Shown here: piece by piece, positions 9,952 through 18,137 of the stretch
Layout: each line of letters begins with the position of its first letter
Position numbering within the stretch: position 1 is the first letter of the stretch
Source: Wagnerdoeblera sp046292685
Lineage (GTDB): Bacteria > Pseudomonadota > Alphaproteobacteria > Rhodobacterales > Rhodobacteraceae
DNA: 56,840 nt
Assembly (NCBI RefSeq): GCF_046292685.1
Contig: NZ_JBKBQM010000017.1
Span: forward strand, 1 to 56,840
Direction of reading: 5' to 3'
The notes under the pieces: model-generated
Database searches by the model: none
Seen by the model: only the letters and a program-made list of their open reading frames with translations
Told to the model about the DNA's origin: nothing
Translations under genes and position numbers: made by a program

Positions 9952-11784
9952 ATGACGACCGATTATTTCCGCAAGCCGGCCCTGGCCTTTGCGCTTGTTG
10001 CCGGGGTGCTGGCGGGGGCCGGGGCGGCGGGTGATTCCCGGGCCGAGCCGACCACCATGCATGGTATTGCCATGCACGGAAACCCGGCCCTGCCCCCCGA
10101 TCTTGTGGCTCAGCCCCAGGTCAACCCCGAGGCACCGAAGGGCGGGCGGATCGTGCTGGGCGAAGTGGGCGGGTTCGATTCGCTCAACCCCTTCTCGACG
10201 CTCGGGCGCGCGCCGGGCTGGATCGCGCCCTTGACGGTGGAAACGCTGATGGGGCGGGCCTGGAACGAACCCTTTACCGTTTACGGGTTGCTGGCCGAAT
10301 CGGTCACCACCGACGACGCGCGCAGCTTTGCCGAATTCACGCTGCGCGAAGGCGCACGATTCGCCAACGGCGACCCGGTGACGGTCGAGGATGTGCTGTG
10401 GTCGTTCGAGGCGCTGGCCAAGGCGCATCCGCGCTATGCCGCGGCCCATGCCAAGGTGGCGCGCGCCCATGCCACCGGCCCGCGCAGCGTGCGGTTCGAT
10501 TTTACCGCCCCCGACCGCGAATTGCCGCTGATCCTGGGGTTGCGCCCGGTGCTGAGCGCGAAAGACTGGCAAGGCCGCGATCCGGCGGCCTCGGGCATGG
10601 TGGCGCCGCTGGGCTCGGGGCCCTATCGGGTGGCGGCGGTGGACCCGGGGCGGTCGATCACCTTTGCCCGCCGGGCCGACTGGTGGGCGGCGGACCTGCC
10701 GCTGATGCGCGGGATGCACAATTTCGACGAGGTGAAGGTGGAATACTTTGCCGATGGCGCGGTGATGTTCGAGGCGTTCAAGGCCGGCGCGATCCAGGTG
10801 TTCCGCGAAGGCCAGGCGGCGCGCTGGGCCTCGGGCTACGATTTTGCGCGGGTGCGTTCGGGCGAGGTGGTGAAATCGGAGATCCCGCACTGGCGGCCGG
10901 CAATGATGACGGGGCTGGCGATGAACGGGCGCCGGGCGGTGCTGGCGGACTGGCGCGTGCGGCAGGCGCTGATCGACAGTTTCGGGTTCGAGTTCGTCAA
11001 TGCCACCGTCAACGGCGGCAGCGAACCGCGGGTGCAGTCGTGGTTCCACAACTCGGATCTGGCGATGGGGCCGGGCCCGGCCTCGGCCGCCGTGGCCGCC
11101 TTGCTGGCGCCCTTTGCGGACAGCCTGCCGCCCGATGCGCTGGGCGACCTGAGCCTGCCGGTGTCGGACGGGTCCGAGGCCAACCGCGCCGGCTTGCGCC
11201 GCGCCGGGCGCTGGCTGGAGGAGGCCGGCTGGACCGTGGCCGCCGACGGGCGGCGGGTGAATGCCGCGGGCGAGGCGATGGCGCTGGAAATCCTGCTGCC
11301 GATCGGCGGGGCGGAGATGCGCTCGGTCGCCACGATCTGGGCGCGGGCGCTGGAGCGGCTGGGGATTTCGGCGCGGATCGTGGCGGTGGACGATGCGCAG
11401 CTGAACGCGCGGCTGCGCGACTACGATTTCGACATCACCCCGATCGTGCGCGCCAATTCGCTGAGCCCGGGGTATGAGCAATACCTTTACTGGGGGCGCG
11501 ACGGGGTGACGACCCCCGGCACGCGCAACATCGCCGGGGTCGACAGCCCGGCGGTGGACGCGATGATCGAAACCATGCTGGCCGCGCGCGACCCGGCCGA
11601 TTTCCGCACCGCGGTGCAGGCGCTGGACCGCGCGTTGATGGCGGGGCGCCATGTGATACCGCTGTGGTTTGCCGACCGCGCGCGGCTGGCGCACGACCGG
11701 CGGCTGCGCTTTGCTGCCGATCGGCTGCCGGTTTACGGCGATGCGGCGGGGTTCCTGCCGGACGTGTGGTGGTGGCAGGACTGA
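9952..11784 (+). CDS. Periplasmic substrate-binding protein of a peptide-type ABC transporter (family 5, YejA-like)
   Basis: 610 residues. A Sec signal peptide (positively charged start, hydrophobic run to about residue 25, then AxA-like sites) leads into the family 5 core. MHGNPALPPD and NPEAPKGGRIVLGEVGGFDSLNPF are typical of the YejA/microcin C-oligopeptide branch; the middle holds ALIDSFGFEF and the end IPLWF. It would deliver oligopeptides or similar to a YejBEF-type permease. No permease or ATPase gene is adjacent on either side, so it is an orphan binding protein here. The ATG at 9952 was taken because the signal peptide starts there; a GGAGG lies about 14 bases upstream. Confidence 0.88.
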   Translation: MTTDYFRKPALAFALVAGVLAGAGAAGDSRAEPTTMHGIAMHGNPALPPDLVAQPQVNPEAPKGGRIVLGEVGGFDSLNPFSTLGRAPGWIAPLTVETLMGRAWNEPFTVYGLLAESVTTDDARSFAEFTLREGARFANGDPVTVEDVLWSFEALAKAHPRYAAAHAKVARAHATGPRSVRFDFTAPDRELPLILGLRPVLSAKDWQGRDPAASGMVAPLGSGPYRVAAVDPGRSITFARRADWWAADLPLMRGMHNFDEVKVEYFADGAVMFEAFKAGAIQVFREGQAARWASGYDFARVRSGEVVKSEIPHWRPAMMTGLAMNGRRAVLADWRVRQALIDSFGFEFVNATVNGGSEPRVQSWFHNSDLAMGPGPASAAVAALLAPFADSLPPDALGDLSLPVSDGSEANRAGLRRAGRWLEEAGWTVAADGRRVNAAGEAMALEILLPIGGAEMRSVATIWARALERLGISARIVAVDDAQLNARLRDYDFDITPIVRANSLSPGYEQYLYWGRDGVTTPGTRNIAGVDSPAVDAMIETMLAARDPADFRTAVQALDRALMAGRHVIPLWFADRARLAHDRRLRFAADRLPVYGDAAGFLPDVWWWQD

Positions 11785-11818
11785 GGCTGTGGCCGGACCG
11801 CATCGGTGCGCGGCGCAA

Positions 11819-11885
11819 GGGGGGCGCTGCCCCCCGTCCGGCTTGGCAGCCGGACTCCCCCCGGGATATTTTGCCAAGGTGAAGG
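11819..11885 (+). repeat. Composite intergenic repeat, copy B
   Basis: G6/C6 hairpin (11819-11835), a second small hairpin (CCGGCTtgGCAGCCGG), C-run, GGGATATT and CCAAGGTGAAGG. It lies between two same-strand genes, the ABC binding protein and the entericidin-like lipoprotein, and may end transcription of the first. Confidence 0.75.
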
Positions 11886-11934
11886 GCACCCCGGGCAACG
11901 GGGGCGGAAGCGGCAGAGCAAGAGGCACGAGGCA

Positions 11935-12051
11935 ATGAAGCGGATGATCGGGGCGGCGCTGCTGGCGCTGGCTTTGGCAGGCTGCAACACCGTGGATGGC
12001 GTGGGGCGCGACATTTCGGGCGCGGCGCAAAGGGTGGGCAGCTGGTTCTGA
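11935..12051 (+). CDS. Entericidin-like small lipoprotein
   Basis: 38 residues: a short charged start (MKRM), a hydrophobic stretch, and a lipobox LALAGC with the lipidated cysteine at C17. It is followed by NTVDGVGRDISGAAQRVGSWF-like sequence, the EcnA/EcnB family pattern (GCNTxxGxGxDI). It should be a membrane-anchored lipoprotein of the cell envelope. The role of these peptides outside enterobacteria is not settled. A spaced GAGGCA precedes the ATG. It is too short for most gene finders but the family pattern is clear. Confidence 0.82.
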   Translation: MKRMIGAALLALALAGCNTVDGVGRDISGAAQRVGSWF

Positions 12052-12114
12052 CCTGACGGCGGCGACGAGGAGGGTCGCAACCGGGCGCGTGCAGCGCGGC
12101 CCGACCGGGTGCGT

Positions 12115-12433
12115 TGGTGCCAGGGCCGCCCGGATCGGCCGGGGGTTCCAGCGACACAAGCTGCGCGCGCAGCGCAAGCTTGCCCGCCCCGTCACGGCCC
12201 GAAGCCTCGACCCGGGCGGAGGGGCGGCGCGGGGCCACCTCCTCCCACGTCGTCAGCAGCGCGCGGCGCAAGGCGGCGATGTCGGCGAAATGCCAGTAGA
12301 AGCTGCCCTTGGTGGCGCCGAGGTCGGCGGCCATCAGATCGACCCGCAGGCCGGCGGGGCCGTCGGCGGCCAGACGGCGGAAACCGGCGCGGATCCAGTC
12401 GGCGGGGGCAAGGCGCGGGCGCGGGGTGGGCAT
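12115..12433 (-). pseudogene. TetR-family regulator, 5' fragment only
   Basis: From an ATG at 12433 the first ~95-105 codons encode a good TetR DNA-binding domain: helix-turn-helix LMAADLGATKGSFYWHFADIAAL, then TTWEE and LRAQLVSLEPPADPGGPG. After about base 12120 similarity to the ligand-binding half stops in all three frames. The open frame simply runs on antisense to the entericidin gene, ending at 11435 without any family pattern. A normal TetR has about 190 residues. I read this as a deletion that removed the C-terminal half; without its dimerisation domain it is unlikely to function. Two palindromes upstream look like its operators. Confidence 0.65.
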
Positions 12434-12440
12434 GGGCTGG

Positions 12441-12499
12441 CCATATGATAGGGTATGGTCGGGCGCAAGCGGCTGTGGGAAACCATACCTGATGGTATG
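12441..12499. promoter_or_regulatory. Pair of related palindromic operators upstream of the TetR fragment
   Basis: Site 1 (12441-12458) has arms CCATA / TATGG; site 2 (12483-12499) has perfect arms CATACC / GGTATG around TGAT. Both fit CCATA..TGAT..GGTATGG with slightly different spacing. They lie 8 and 50 bp upstream of the TetR start, as expected for autoregulation and control of a divergent gene. Confidence 0.6.
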
Positions 12500-12517
12500 A
12501 ATTCGGGCGGCACCGGC

Positions 12518-12739
12518 ATGGCATGGACGGCGGCACAGGCGCAACGGCGGGTGGCGGGGGGGGAGGGCTGACGCTGTTTCTGGCCGCGCATCTGGCGCAT
12601 CATCTGGCCGCGGCGGGGGGCGGCGATCCGGCGGGCGAGGCATGTGGCGGGGGGCGCCGCGGCGCTGGCCATCCTGGCGTTGCTGGCCGGGGTGACGCAC
12701 CCGTTCGATGCCCCGGCCTTTGCGCTGCTGCCCGGTTGA
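12518..12739 (+). pseudogene. Possible remnant of a small membrane protein (divergent from TetR fragment)
   Basis: An ATG at 12518 shares a frame with a stop at 12737 but has an internal TGA at codon 18. The last ~30 codons encode a hydrophobic segment (ALAILALLAGVTHPF). In another frame, after a run of eight G, codons from 12566 on encode LTLFLAAHLAHHLAA, also membrane-like. A frameshift at the G-run would join the two into a two-helix protein. The evidence is hydrophobicity and position next to the operators only; the family is not recognised. Confidence 0.25.
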
Positions 12740-12770
12740 CGGCGCGCGGCCCCTGCCCCACCTTGCCGCC

Positions 12771-13445
12771 ATGCGCCGCACCGACCGCCTGTTCGACCTG
12801 ATCCAGATCCTGCGCGACGGGCGGTTGCACCGTGCCGGCGAAATGGCGGAACGCCTGGGCGTTTCGGTGCGCACGATCTGGCGCGACATGGCGACGCTGA
12901 TGGCCAGCGGCCTGCCGGTGGAAGGCGAACGGGGGGTGGGCTACATCCTGCGCGCGCCGATCACGCTGCCGCCGATGATCCTGACCGGGCCCGAGATCGA
13001 GGCCTTGCGCCAGGGCGTGCGCCTGGTGGCCGAAGGCGACGACCCGGCGCTGGCGCGGGCGGCGCGGGCGCTGGCGGCCAAGATCGCCTCGGTCACGCCG
13101 GCGCCGCCCGAAGGCGACGACCTGTTCGTGTTCACCGGGCAGGAGGCGGCGCGGGCGGCGGCGCATCTGCCGGCGATCCGCAAGGCGATCCGCGCGCGCG
13201 AGCGGCTGACGATCAGCTATATCGACAGCCGCGGCCGCGAAAGCCACCGCGACATCCGCCCGCTGGCGCTGGACCTGGCGGGCCGGGTGCAGGTGCTGGT
13301 CGCCTGGTGCGAGGCGCGCGGCGACTTTCAGGCGTTCCGGGTCGATCGCATCGTGGCGCTGACCCCGACGGGCGAGATCTTTACCGAGGAACCGGGGCGC
13401 AGCCTGGCCGACTGGCGCGCCGCGCAGGCGGGTGGTGCGCCATGA
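12771..13445 (+). CDS. YafY-like transcriptional regulator (HTH + WYL domain), first of a pair
   Basis: 224 residues. N-terminal winged helix (RLFDLIQILRDGRLH..., then RLGVSVRTIWRDMATL) of the DeoR/HTH_11 type, about residues 1-60; WYL-type C-terminal domain from about 140 (ISYIDSRGRESHRDIRPLAL, LVAWCEARGDFQAFRVDRI). Such proteins bind DNA and sense small ligands or nucleic acids through the WYL fold. The ATG at 12771 starts exactly at the conserved helix. Its TGA overlaps the ATG of the next gene, itself a WYL regulator. Targets are unknown. Confidence 0.85.
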   Translation: MRRTDRLFDLIQILRDGRLHRAGEMAERLGVSVRTIWRDMATLMASGLPVEGERGVGYILRAPITLPPMILTGPEIEALRQGVRLVAEGDDPALARAARALAAKIASVTPAPPEGDDLFVFTGQEAARAAAHLPAIRKAIRARERLTISYIDSRGRESHRDIRPLALDLAGRVQVLVAWCEARGDFQAFRVDRIVALTPTGEIFTEEPGRSLADWRAAQAGGAP

Positions 13446-14125
13446 CCGGCGGGCTGGAGCGGCGCCTGGCGCGCCTGCTGGCGCGGCTGTCGCTGGGCCC
13501 GCCCCAGACCCTGGCCGCGCTGGAAGCCGCCACCGGCGACAGTCGCCAGCGGCTGCGCGCCGACCTCGACCTGCTGATCGCGGCGGGCTACCCCATCGAG
13601 GGCAGCGCGGCCGAAGGCTGGCAACTGGTGCGCGAGTTGCTCTTGCCCGAACTGCGCGTGACGGCCGCCGAACGCGAGGTGCTGGCGGCCGCCCTGGCCA
13701 TCGTGGCGGCGCGCGACCCGGCGGCCGGGGCGCGGCTGCTGGCCTGGATGGCGGCCGGGGTCGAAGGCTACCTGCCGGGCATGGACCTGCCGCATGTGGT
13801 GGCGCAGCAAACCTTTCCGCGTCCCTATCGGCTGGCCGTGCGCCACCTGCCGGCCTTGCGCCGGGCGATCCGGCTGCGCCGGCCGGTGGTGCTGGACTAT
13901 GCCGATGCCGAAGGCCGCCCGACACGGCGCGACGTGCGCCCGCTCGCGCTGGAGCGCTGGGGCGTGGCCTGGGCGCTGATCGGCTGGTGCGCGTTGCGCG
14001 GCGATTTCCGCAACTTCCGGCTGGACCGGATCCTGTCGCTCGAGGTGTTGCCGGGCGTGTTCCCGCCGGAGCCCGGGCGGGAATGGGCCGATTTCGCCGC
14101 CGTGCATCGCGCCGACCGGGTCTGA
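13442..14125 (+). CDS. Second WYL-domain regulator, translationally coupled to the first
   Basis: 227 residues, same plan as the upstream protein: a helix-turn-helix region (LAALEAATGDSRQRLRADLDLLIAAGYPIEG) and a C-terminal WYL domain (VLDYADAEGRPTRRDVRPLAL, LIGWCALRGDFRNFRLDRIL). The two share clear similarity in the WYL half, so they probably arose by duplication, but the HTH of this one is more divergent. The start ATG overlaps the previous stop (ATGA). A heteromeric regulator made of the two, as with PafBC, is a reasonable guess but not shown. Confidence 0.8.
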   Translation: MTGGLERRLARLLARLSLGPPQTLAALEAATGDSRQRLRADLDLLIAAGYPIEGSAAEGWQLVRELLLPELRVTAAEREVLAAALAIVAARDPAAGARLLAWMAAGVEGYLPGMDLPHVVAQQTFPRPYRLAVRHLPALRRAIRLRRPVVLDYADAEGRPTRRDVRPLALERWGVAWALIGWCALRGDFRNFRLDRILSLEVLPGVFPPEPGREWADFAAVHRADRV

Positions 14126-14197
14126 GCGCTGCCGAACGTCTTGCGGTTTGCGCCGGTTCCGGCGAATGTCCGCGCGCCATTCGACCGGAGCCTTGCC

Positions 14198-15826
14198 ATG
14201 CCAGCCATTACCGTTGCCGCCGGACCCTTTGCCGGGCAGAAGCCCGGAACCTCGGGCCTGCGCAAGAAGACGGCGCAGTTCCGCGCGCCGCATTACCTGG
14301 AATGCTTCGTGCAGGCGATGTTCGATGCCGTCGGCGCGGCGGGCAAGGTGCTGGTGCTGGGCGGCGACGGGCGGTTCTTCGGGCGCGAGGCGGCCGGGAT
14401 CATCCTGCGCATGGCCGCGGCCAACGGGGTGGCGCGGGTGATCGTGGGGCGGGGGGGGCTGCTCTCGACCCCGGCGGCCTCGCACCTGATCCGGCTCAAT
14501 GGTGCGGATGGCGGGATCATCCTGTCGGCCAGCCACAACCCGGGCGGCGAGGACGGCGATTTCGGGGTGAAATACAACATCGCCAATGGCGGACCGGCGC
14601 CCGAGGCGGTGACGGCGGCGATTCACAAGGCCAGCGAAGCGGTGCGCGCCTATCGCATTTCCGATGCCGAGGTGCCCGACCTGGACCGCATCGGCGAAAC
14701 CCGGCTGGACGGGATGGCGGTCGAGGTGGTGGACCCGGTGACCGATTATGCCGAGCTGATGGAGCGGCTGTTCGATTTCGACGCGATCCGCGCGATGATC
14801 GCCGGCGGATTCACGCTGCGCTTCGATGCGATGTGCGCGGTGACCGGGCCCTATGCCGTGGAAATCCTGGAACGCCGGCTGGGGGCGGCGCCCGGTTCGG
14901 TGGTGAACGCGACCCCCCTGCCCGATTTCGGCGGCCTGCACCCCGACCCGAACCCGACCTGGGCCTCGGCGCTGCACGACCTGATGCTGTCGGACGATGC
15001 CCCCGATTTCGGCGCCGCCTCGGACGGCGACGGCGACCGCAACATGGTGATGGGGCGCGGCATCTATGTGAACCCGTCGGACAGTCTGGCGGTGCTGGCC
15101 GAACATGCGCACCGCTGCCCGGGCTATGCCGGCGGGCTGCGCGGCATCGCGCGGTCGATGCCCACCTCGACCGCGGCCGACCGGGTGGCGGCGGCGCTGG
15201 GGATCGGTGCGCATGAAACGCCGACGGGCTGGAAGTTCTTCGGCAATCTGCTGGACGCCGGGCAGGCCACGATCTGCGGCGAGGAAAGTTTCGGCACCGG
15301 GTCGGACCATGTGCGCGAAAAGGACGGGCTCTGGGCAGTGCTGATGTGGCTGAACATCCAGGCGGCGACCGGCATGGGCGTGGCCGAGCTGGTGGCGGCG
15401 CACTGGCGCCGGTTCGGGCGCACCTTCTATTCGCGCCACGATTACGAGGCGCTGCCGGTGCCGCAGGCCGAAGCGGTGATGGCCGGCCTGCGCGCCGCCT
15501 TGCCCGGCCTGCCCGGCCGCCTGGTCGAGGGGCGCCGCATCGTGGCGGCCGACGATTTTGCCTATGCCGATCCGGTCGACGGGTCGGTCAGCACCGGCCA
15601 GGGGCTGCGCGTGGTGTTCGAGGATGGCGCGCGTCTGGTGCTGCGGTTGTCGGGCACCGGCACCGAAGGCGCCACACTGCGGCTTTACCTCGAAGCACCG
15701 TGCGACGACCCGGAACGGTTCGACACCGATCCGCAAACGATGCTGGCGCCGGTGGCGGCGGCGGCCGAGGCGCTGGCCGGCATCGCGCGCACAACCGGGC
15801 GGACGGCGCCGGACGTGGTGACCTGA
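14198..15826 (+). CDS. pgm: Phosphoglucomutase (alpha-D-glucose phosphate-specific)
   Basis: 542 residues. Interconverts glucose-1-phosphate and glucose-6-phosphate, feeding glycogen and UDP-glucose synthesis. Motifs: SGLRKKT near residue 20, phosphoserine loop SASHNPGG at about 110-117, metal loop SDGDGDRN at about 273-280, sugar loop GEESFG at about 362-367, and phosphate loop RLSGTGTEG near the C-terminus. All are intact. The start MPAITV follows a GGAG 10 bases upstream. The convergent neighbour is a nucleotide-sugar dehydratase, so both may serve surface polysaccharide. Confidence 0.95.
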   Translation: MPAITVAAGPFAGQKPGTSGLRKKTAQFRAPHYLECFVQAMFDAVGAAGKVLVLGGDGRFFGREAAGIILRMAAANGVARVIVGRGGLLSTPAASHLIRLNGADGGIILSASHNPGGEDGDFGVKYNIANGGPAPEAVTAAIHKASEAVRAYRISDAEVPDLDRIGETRLDGMAVEVVDPVTDYAELMERLFDFDAIRAMIAGGFTLRFDAMCAVTGPYAVEILERRLGAAPGSVVNATPLPDFGGLHPDPNPTWASALHDLMLSDDAPDFGAASDGDGDRNMVMGRGIYVNPSDSLAVLAEHAHRCPGYAGGLRGIARSMPTSTAADRVAAALGIGAHETPTGWKFFGNLLDAGQATICGEESFGTGSDHVREKDGLWAVLMWLNIQAATGMGVAELVAAHWRRFGRTFYSRHDYEALPVPQAEAVMAGLRAALPGLPGRLVEGRRIVAADDFAYADPVDGSVSTGQGLRVVFEDGARLVLRLSGTGTEGATLRLYLEAPCDDPERFDTDPQTMLAPVAAAAEALAGIARTTGRTAPDVVT

Positions 15827-15830
15827 GCCG

Positions 15831-15878
15831 GCCGCGCTTCGCGCAGACGGGTGCAGTTGTTTGCCGCGCTTCGCGCAG
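15831..15878 (+). repeat. Two direct copies of a 16-bp sequence between pgm and the dehydratase gene
   Basis: GCCGCGCTTCGCGCAG occurs at 15831-15846 and 15863-15878. Each can fold on itself (GCGC-TTC-GCGC). It lies between convergent genes, so a terminator role is possible; there is no T-run. Confidence 0.4.
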
Positions 15879-15886
15879 CAAGGCGG

Positions 15887-17896
15887 TCAGCTCCCGGCGA
15901 CGCCGCCGTTGGCGAACATCTGCCGTGCGGCCCGCGGCGGGACGGGCTCGGCGGCGGCGGGGGCCGGGCGCGGTTCCTCGGCGGTGGCGGCCGCAGGCGG
16001 CAGGCCGGCCCGGCGCGGCACATAGCCGATCGGGGCTTCGGTCAGCAGGCGGCGCAGGGTTGCTTCGTCATCGGCGGCGCAGGCCATGCGCAGCGCCTCC
16101 AGCAAGGGCGAAAGGCGCTGCCAGTCCATCGCGGTTTCGGTCGCGGTCAGGATGCGGGGGTGGGCCGTGGGTTCTTGCGCATTGCCGATGAACAGTTCCT
16201 CGAACAGCTTTTCGCCCCGGCGCGGGCGGGTAAAGACGATGGGCACCACATCGGCGCCTTCGGCGGCCTTGCGCGTGCCTGGTTCGCCTTCGATCACCGG
16301 CACGCAGCCCGACAGGCGGATCATCCGTTCGGCCAGTTCGACGATGCGCACCGGCTCGCCCATGTCGAGCAGAAACACATCGCCCCCCTGCGCCAGCGCC
16401 GAAGCCTGGATCACCAGCTGCGCCGCCTCGGTGATGGTCATGAAATAGCGGCTGATCTCGCGGTGGGTGACGGTGACGGGGCCGCCTTGCGCGATCTGGC
16501 GGCGGAACAGCGGGATGACCGAACCCGAAGACCCCAGCACATTGCCGAAGCGCACCATCGAGAACCGCGTATGCCCCGGGCCGCGCGGCTGCGCCTGGCA
16601 CACCAGTTCGGCCAGGCGCTTGGAGGCGCCCATCACGCTGGTCGGCCGCACCGCCTTGTCGGTGGAGACGAGGGTAAAGCTTTCGACCCCGGCGGCGATC
16701 GCGGCCTGCGCGCAGGCCAGCGTGCCGAACAGGTTGTTCGACAGGCCCTCGATGGGGTTTTCCTCGACCATCGGCACGTGCTTGTAGGCGGCGGCGTGAT
16801 AGATGGTCTGCACGCCGTGGGCGCACATCAGCTTTTCCATCCGCGCCCAGTCGCGCACCGAGCCCAGCACCTGCGCGATGCGCACGTTCAGCCCTTCGGC
16901 GCGGCGCGCGGCCTCCAGTTCCTCGGCGATTTCGAACAGGGCGTATTCGGACTGGTCGAACAGCACCAGCACCCGCGGCCTTTGCCGCAGGATCTGGCGG
17001 CAAAGCTCCGACCCGATCGAGCCACCTGCCCCGGTGACCAGCACCGACTTGCCGGCGATGTTGCGGGCCATCAGTTCGGGCACCGGCGGCACCGGGTCGC
17101 GGCCCAGCAGGTCTTCGACCGAAACCTCGGAAATCTCGGCCACGCGGTGCTTGCCGGTAACCAGTTCGGCCATGCCCGGAATGGTCTGCACCCGGATCGG
17201 CAGGGTTTCCAGCCGCTTGAGGATCTGCGCGCGCACCGCCCGGCTGGCCGAGGGCATCGCCAGCAACAGCACCTTGGCGTTTTCGCTGCGGATCAGCCGG
17301 TCGAGTTCCGACGGCGGCCAGACCCGCAGGCCCAGAATCTGCGTGCCCCACAGGTCGGGGTTGTCGTCCACGAAGGCGGCGGGGGAATGTTCCGTCCCCT
17401 GCCACAGCGAATGCGCCGTCTGCCGCCCGGATTGCCCGGCGCCATAGATGATGACGCGCGTCTTGTCGCGCCGGTTCGTGCGCTGATGGATCGCGCGCAG
17501 AGCGAAGCGGATGCCGCCGACGGTGCACATCGCCAGCAGCGCATAAAGCGCGGGCACCGCGGCCGGCACCGGCAGATCGAGCCAGATGGTCATCACCGAC
17601 AAGGCGATCGCGCTGGCCACCACGCCGTTGATGATGGTGATCAGCGCCTTGAAACCCATGTAGCGGATGATCGCGCGGTAGAACCCGAGCTTGACGAACA
17701 GGATGAGCGTGAAGGGCAAGGCCGCGACCAGCGCGGCCCAGACCTTGTAGTCGTCCATGAAGTCGAGGCTTTCGGTGCGCAGGAACATCGCAAGGGCAAA
17801 GCTGCCTGCCAGCAACAGCGTGTCCGTCGCGACCTGCAGGATGCGCTTTTGCGTCCTGGGCAGATCGAACAGCGATTGCAGCAATGCGATGTTCAT
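15887..17896 (-). CDS. Membrane-bound nucleotide-sugar 4,6-dehydratase/epimerase (FlaA1/CapD/WbpM family)
   Basis: 669 residues. Four predicted membrane helices in the first ~130 residues, a CoA-binding-like Rossmann region (VIIYGAGQSG), then the SDR domain with VTGAGGSIGSELCRQ near residue 290. The family signature STDKAVRPTSVMGASKR has the SMK-type catalytic motif in place of the usual YxxxK. It likely converts UDP-GlcNAc to a 4-keto-6-deoxy sugar for O-antigen, capsule or glycan synthesis at the inner membrane. The ATG at 17896 has AGGA 7 bases upstream; a longer reading starting at TTG (17923) was rejected. The tail is rich in Ala/Pro. Substrate is inferred from the family. Confidence 0.88.
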   Translation of the reverse strand: MNIALLQSLFDLPRTQKRILQVATDTLLLAGSFALAMFLRTESLDFMDDYKVWAALVAALPFTLILFVKLGFYRAIIRYMGFKALITIINGVVASAIALSVMTIWLDLPVPAAVPALYALLAMCTVGGIRFALRAIHQRTNRRDKTRVIIYGAGQSGRQTAHSLWQGTEHSPAAFVDDNPDLWGTQILGLRVWPPSELDRLIRSENAKVLLLAMPSASRAVRAQILKRLETLPIRVQTIPGMAELVTGKHRVAEISEVSVEDLLGRDPVPPVPELMARNIAGKSVLVTGAGGSIGSELCRQILRQRPRVLVLFDQSEYALFEIAEELEAARRAEGLNVRIAQVLGSVRDWARMEKLMCAHGVQTIYHAAAYKHVPMVEENPIEGLSNNLFGTLACAQAAIAAGVESFTLVSTDKAVRPTSVMGASKRLAELVCQAQPRGPGHTRFSMVRFGNVLGSSGSVIPLFRRQIAQGGPVTVTHREISRYFMTITEAAQLVIQASALAQGGDVFLLDMGEPVRIVELAERMIRLSGCVPVIEGEPGTRKAAEGADVVPIVFTRPRRGEKLFEELFIGNAQEPTAHPRILTATETAMDWQRLSPLLEALRMACAADDEATLRRLLTEAPIGYVPRRAGLPPAAATAEEPRPAPAAAEPVPPRAARQMFANGGVAGS

Positions 17897-18053
17897 TCGG
17901 GTTCCTGCGGACGAAATGGGCAACGAGCCCGCTGCCTGTGATCCTCAAACAACTCTCGACTTTAACGCTCGAGGGTTAGCACGCCTTGCAAGCCGCTGTC
18001 ACACCACTTCTGCGGGGCTTTGCATCAAAAGCGGGCGCGCGGTGCCCCGGTCG

Positions 18054-18070
18054 GCGAAAATCTGCCCGTT
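18054..18070 (+). repeat. 17-bp repeat, copy 2
   Basis: GGCGAAAATCTGCCCGT, identical to 9685-9701. This copy is downstream of guaB, beyond its terminator-like hairpin. Confidence 0.5.
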
Positions 18071-18096
18071 CGGCAAGCTGTGGCGCCTGGTGGCGC

Positions 18097-18124
18097 CGCG
18101 GCGCGGCATGGGTTTGCCGCGCCG
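18097..18124 (-). terminator. GC-rich hairpin behind guaB
   Basis: Arms of about 11 bp (GCGGCGCGGCA / TGCCGCGCCGC) around a 6-base loop, just after the guaB stop in its direction of transcription. There is no T-run, so it would stall or protect rather than act as a classic intrinsic terminator. Confidence 0.45.
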
Positions 18125-18137
18125 CGCGAATCATGGG

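Noticed and set aside
11435..12114. Continuation of the TetR reading frame as a long fusion protein
   Set aside because: The frame beyond 12120 is antisense to the entericidin gene and the ABC binding protein and shows no TetR ligand-domain pattern.
13328..15736. 800-codon minus-strand frame opposite pgm and the second WYL gene
   Set aside because: Antisense to two well supported genes, His/Arg/Gly-rich filler without domain pattern.
17897..17923. Nine-codon longer start (TTG) for the nucleotide-sugar dehydratase
   Set aside because: The downstream ATG at 17896 has a well placed AGGA and begins at the conserved part; the TTG has neither.
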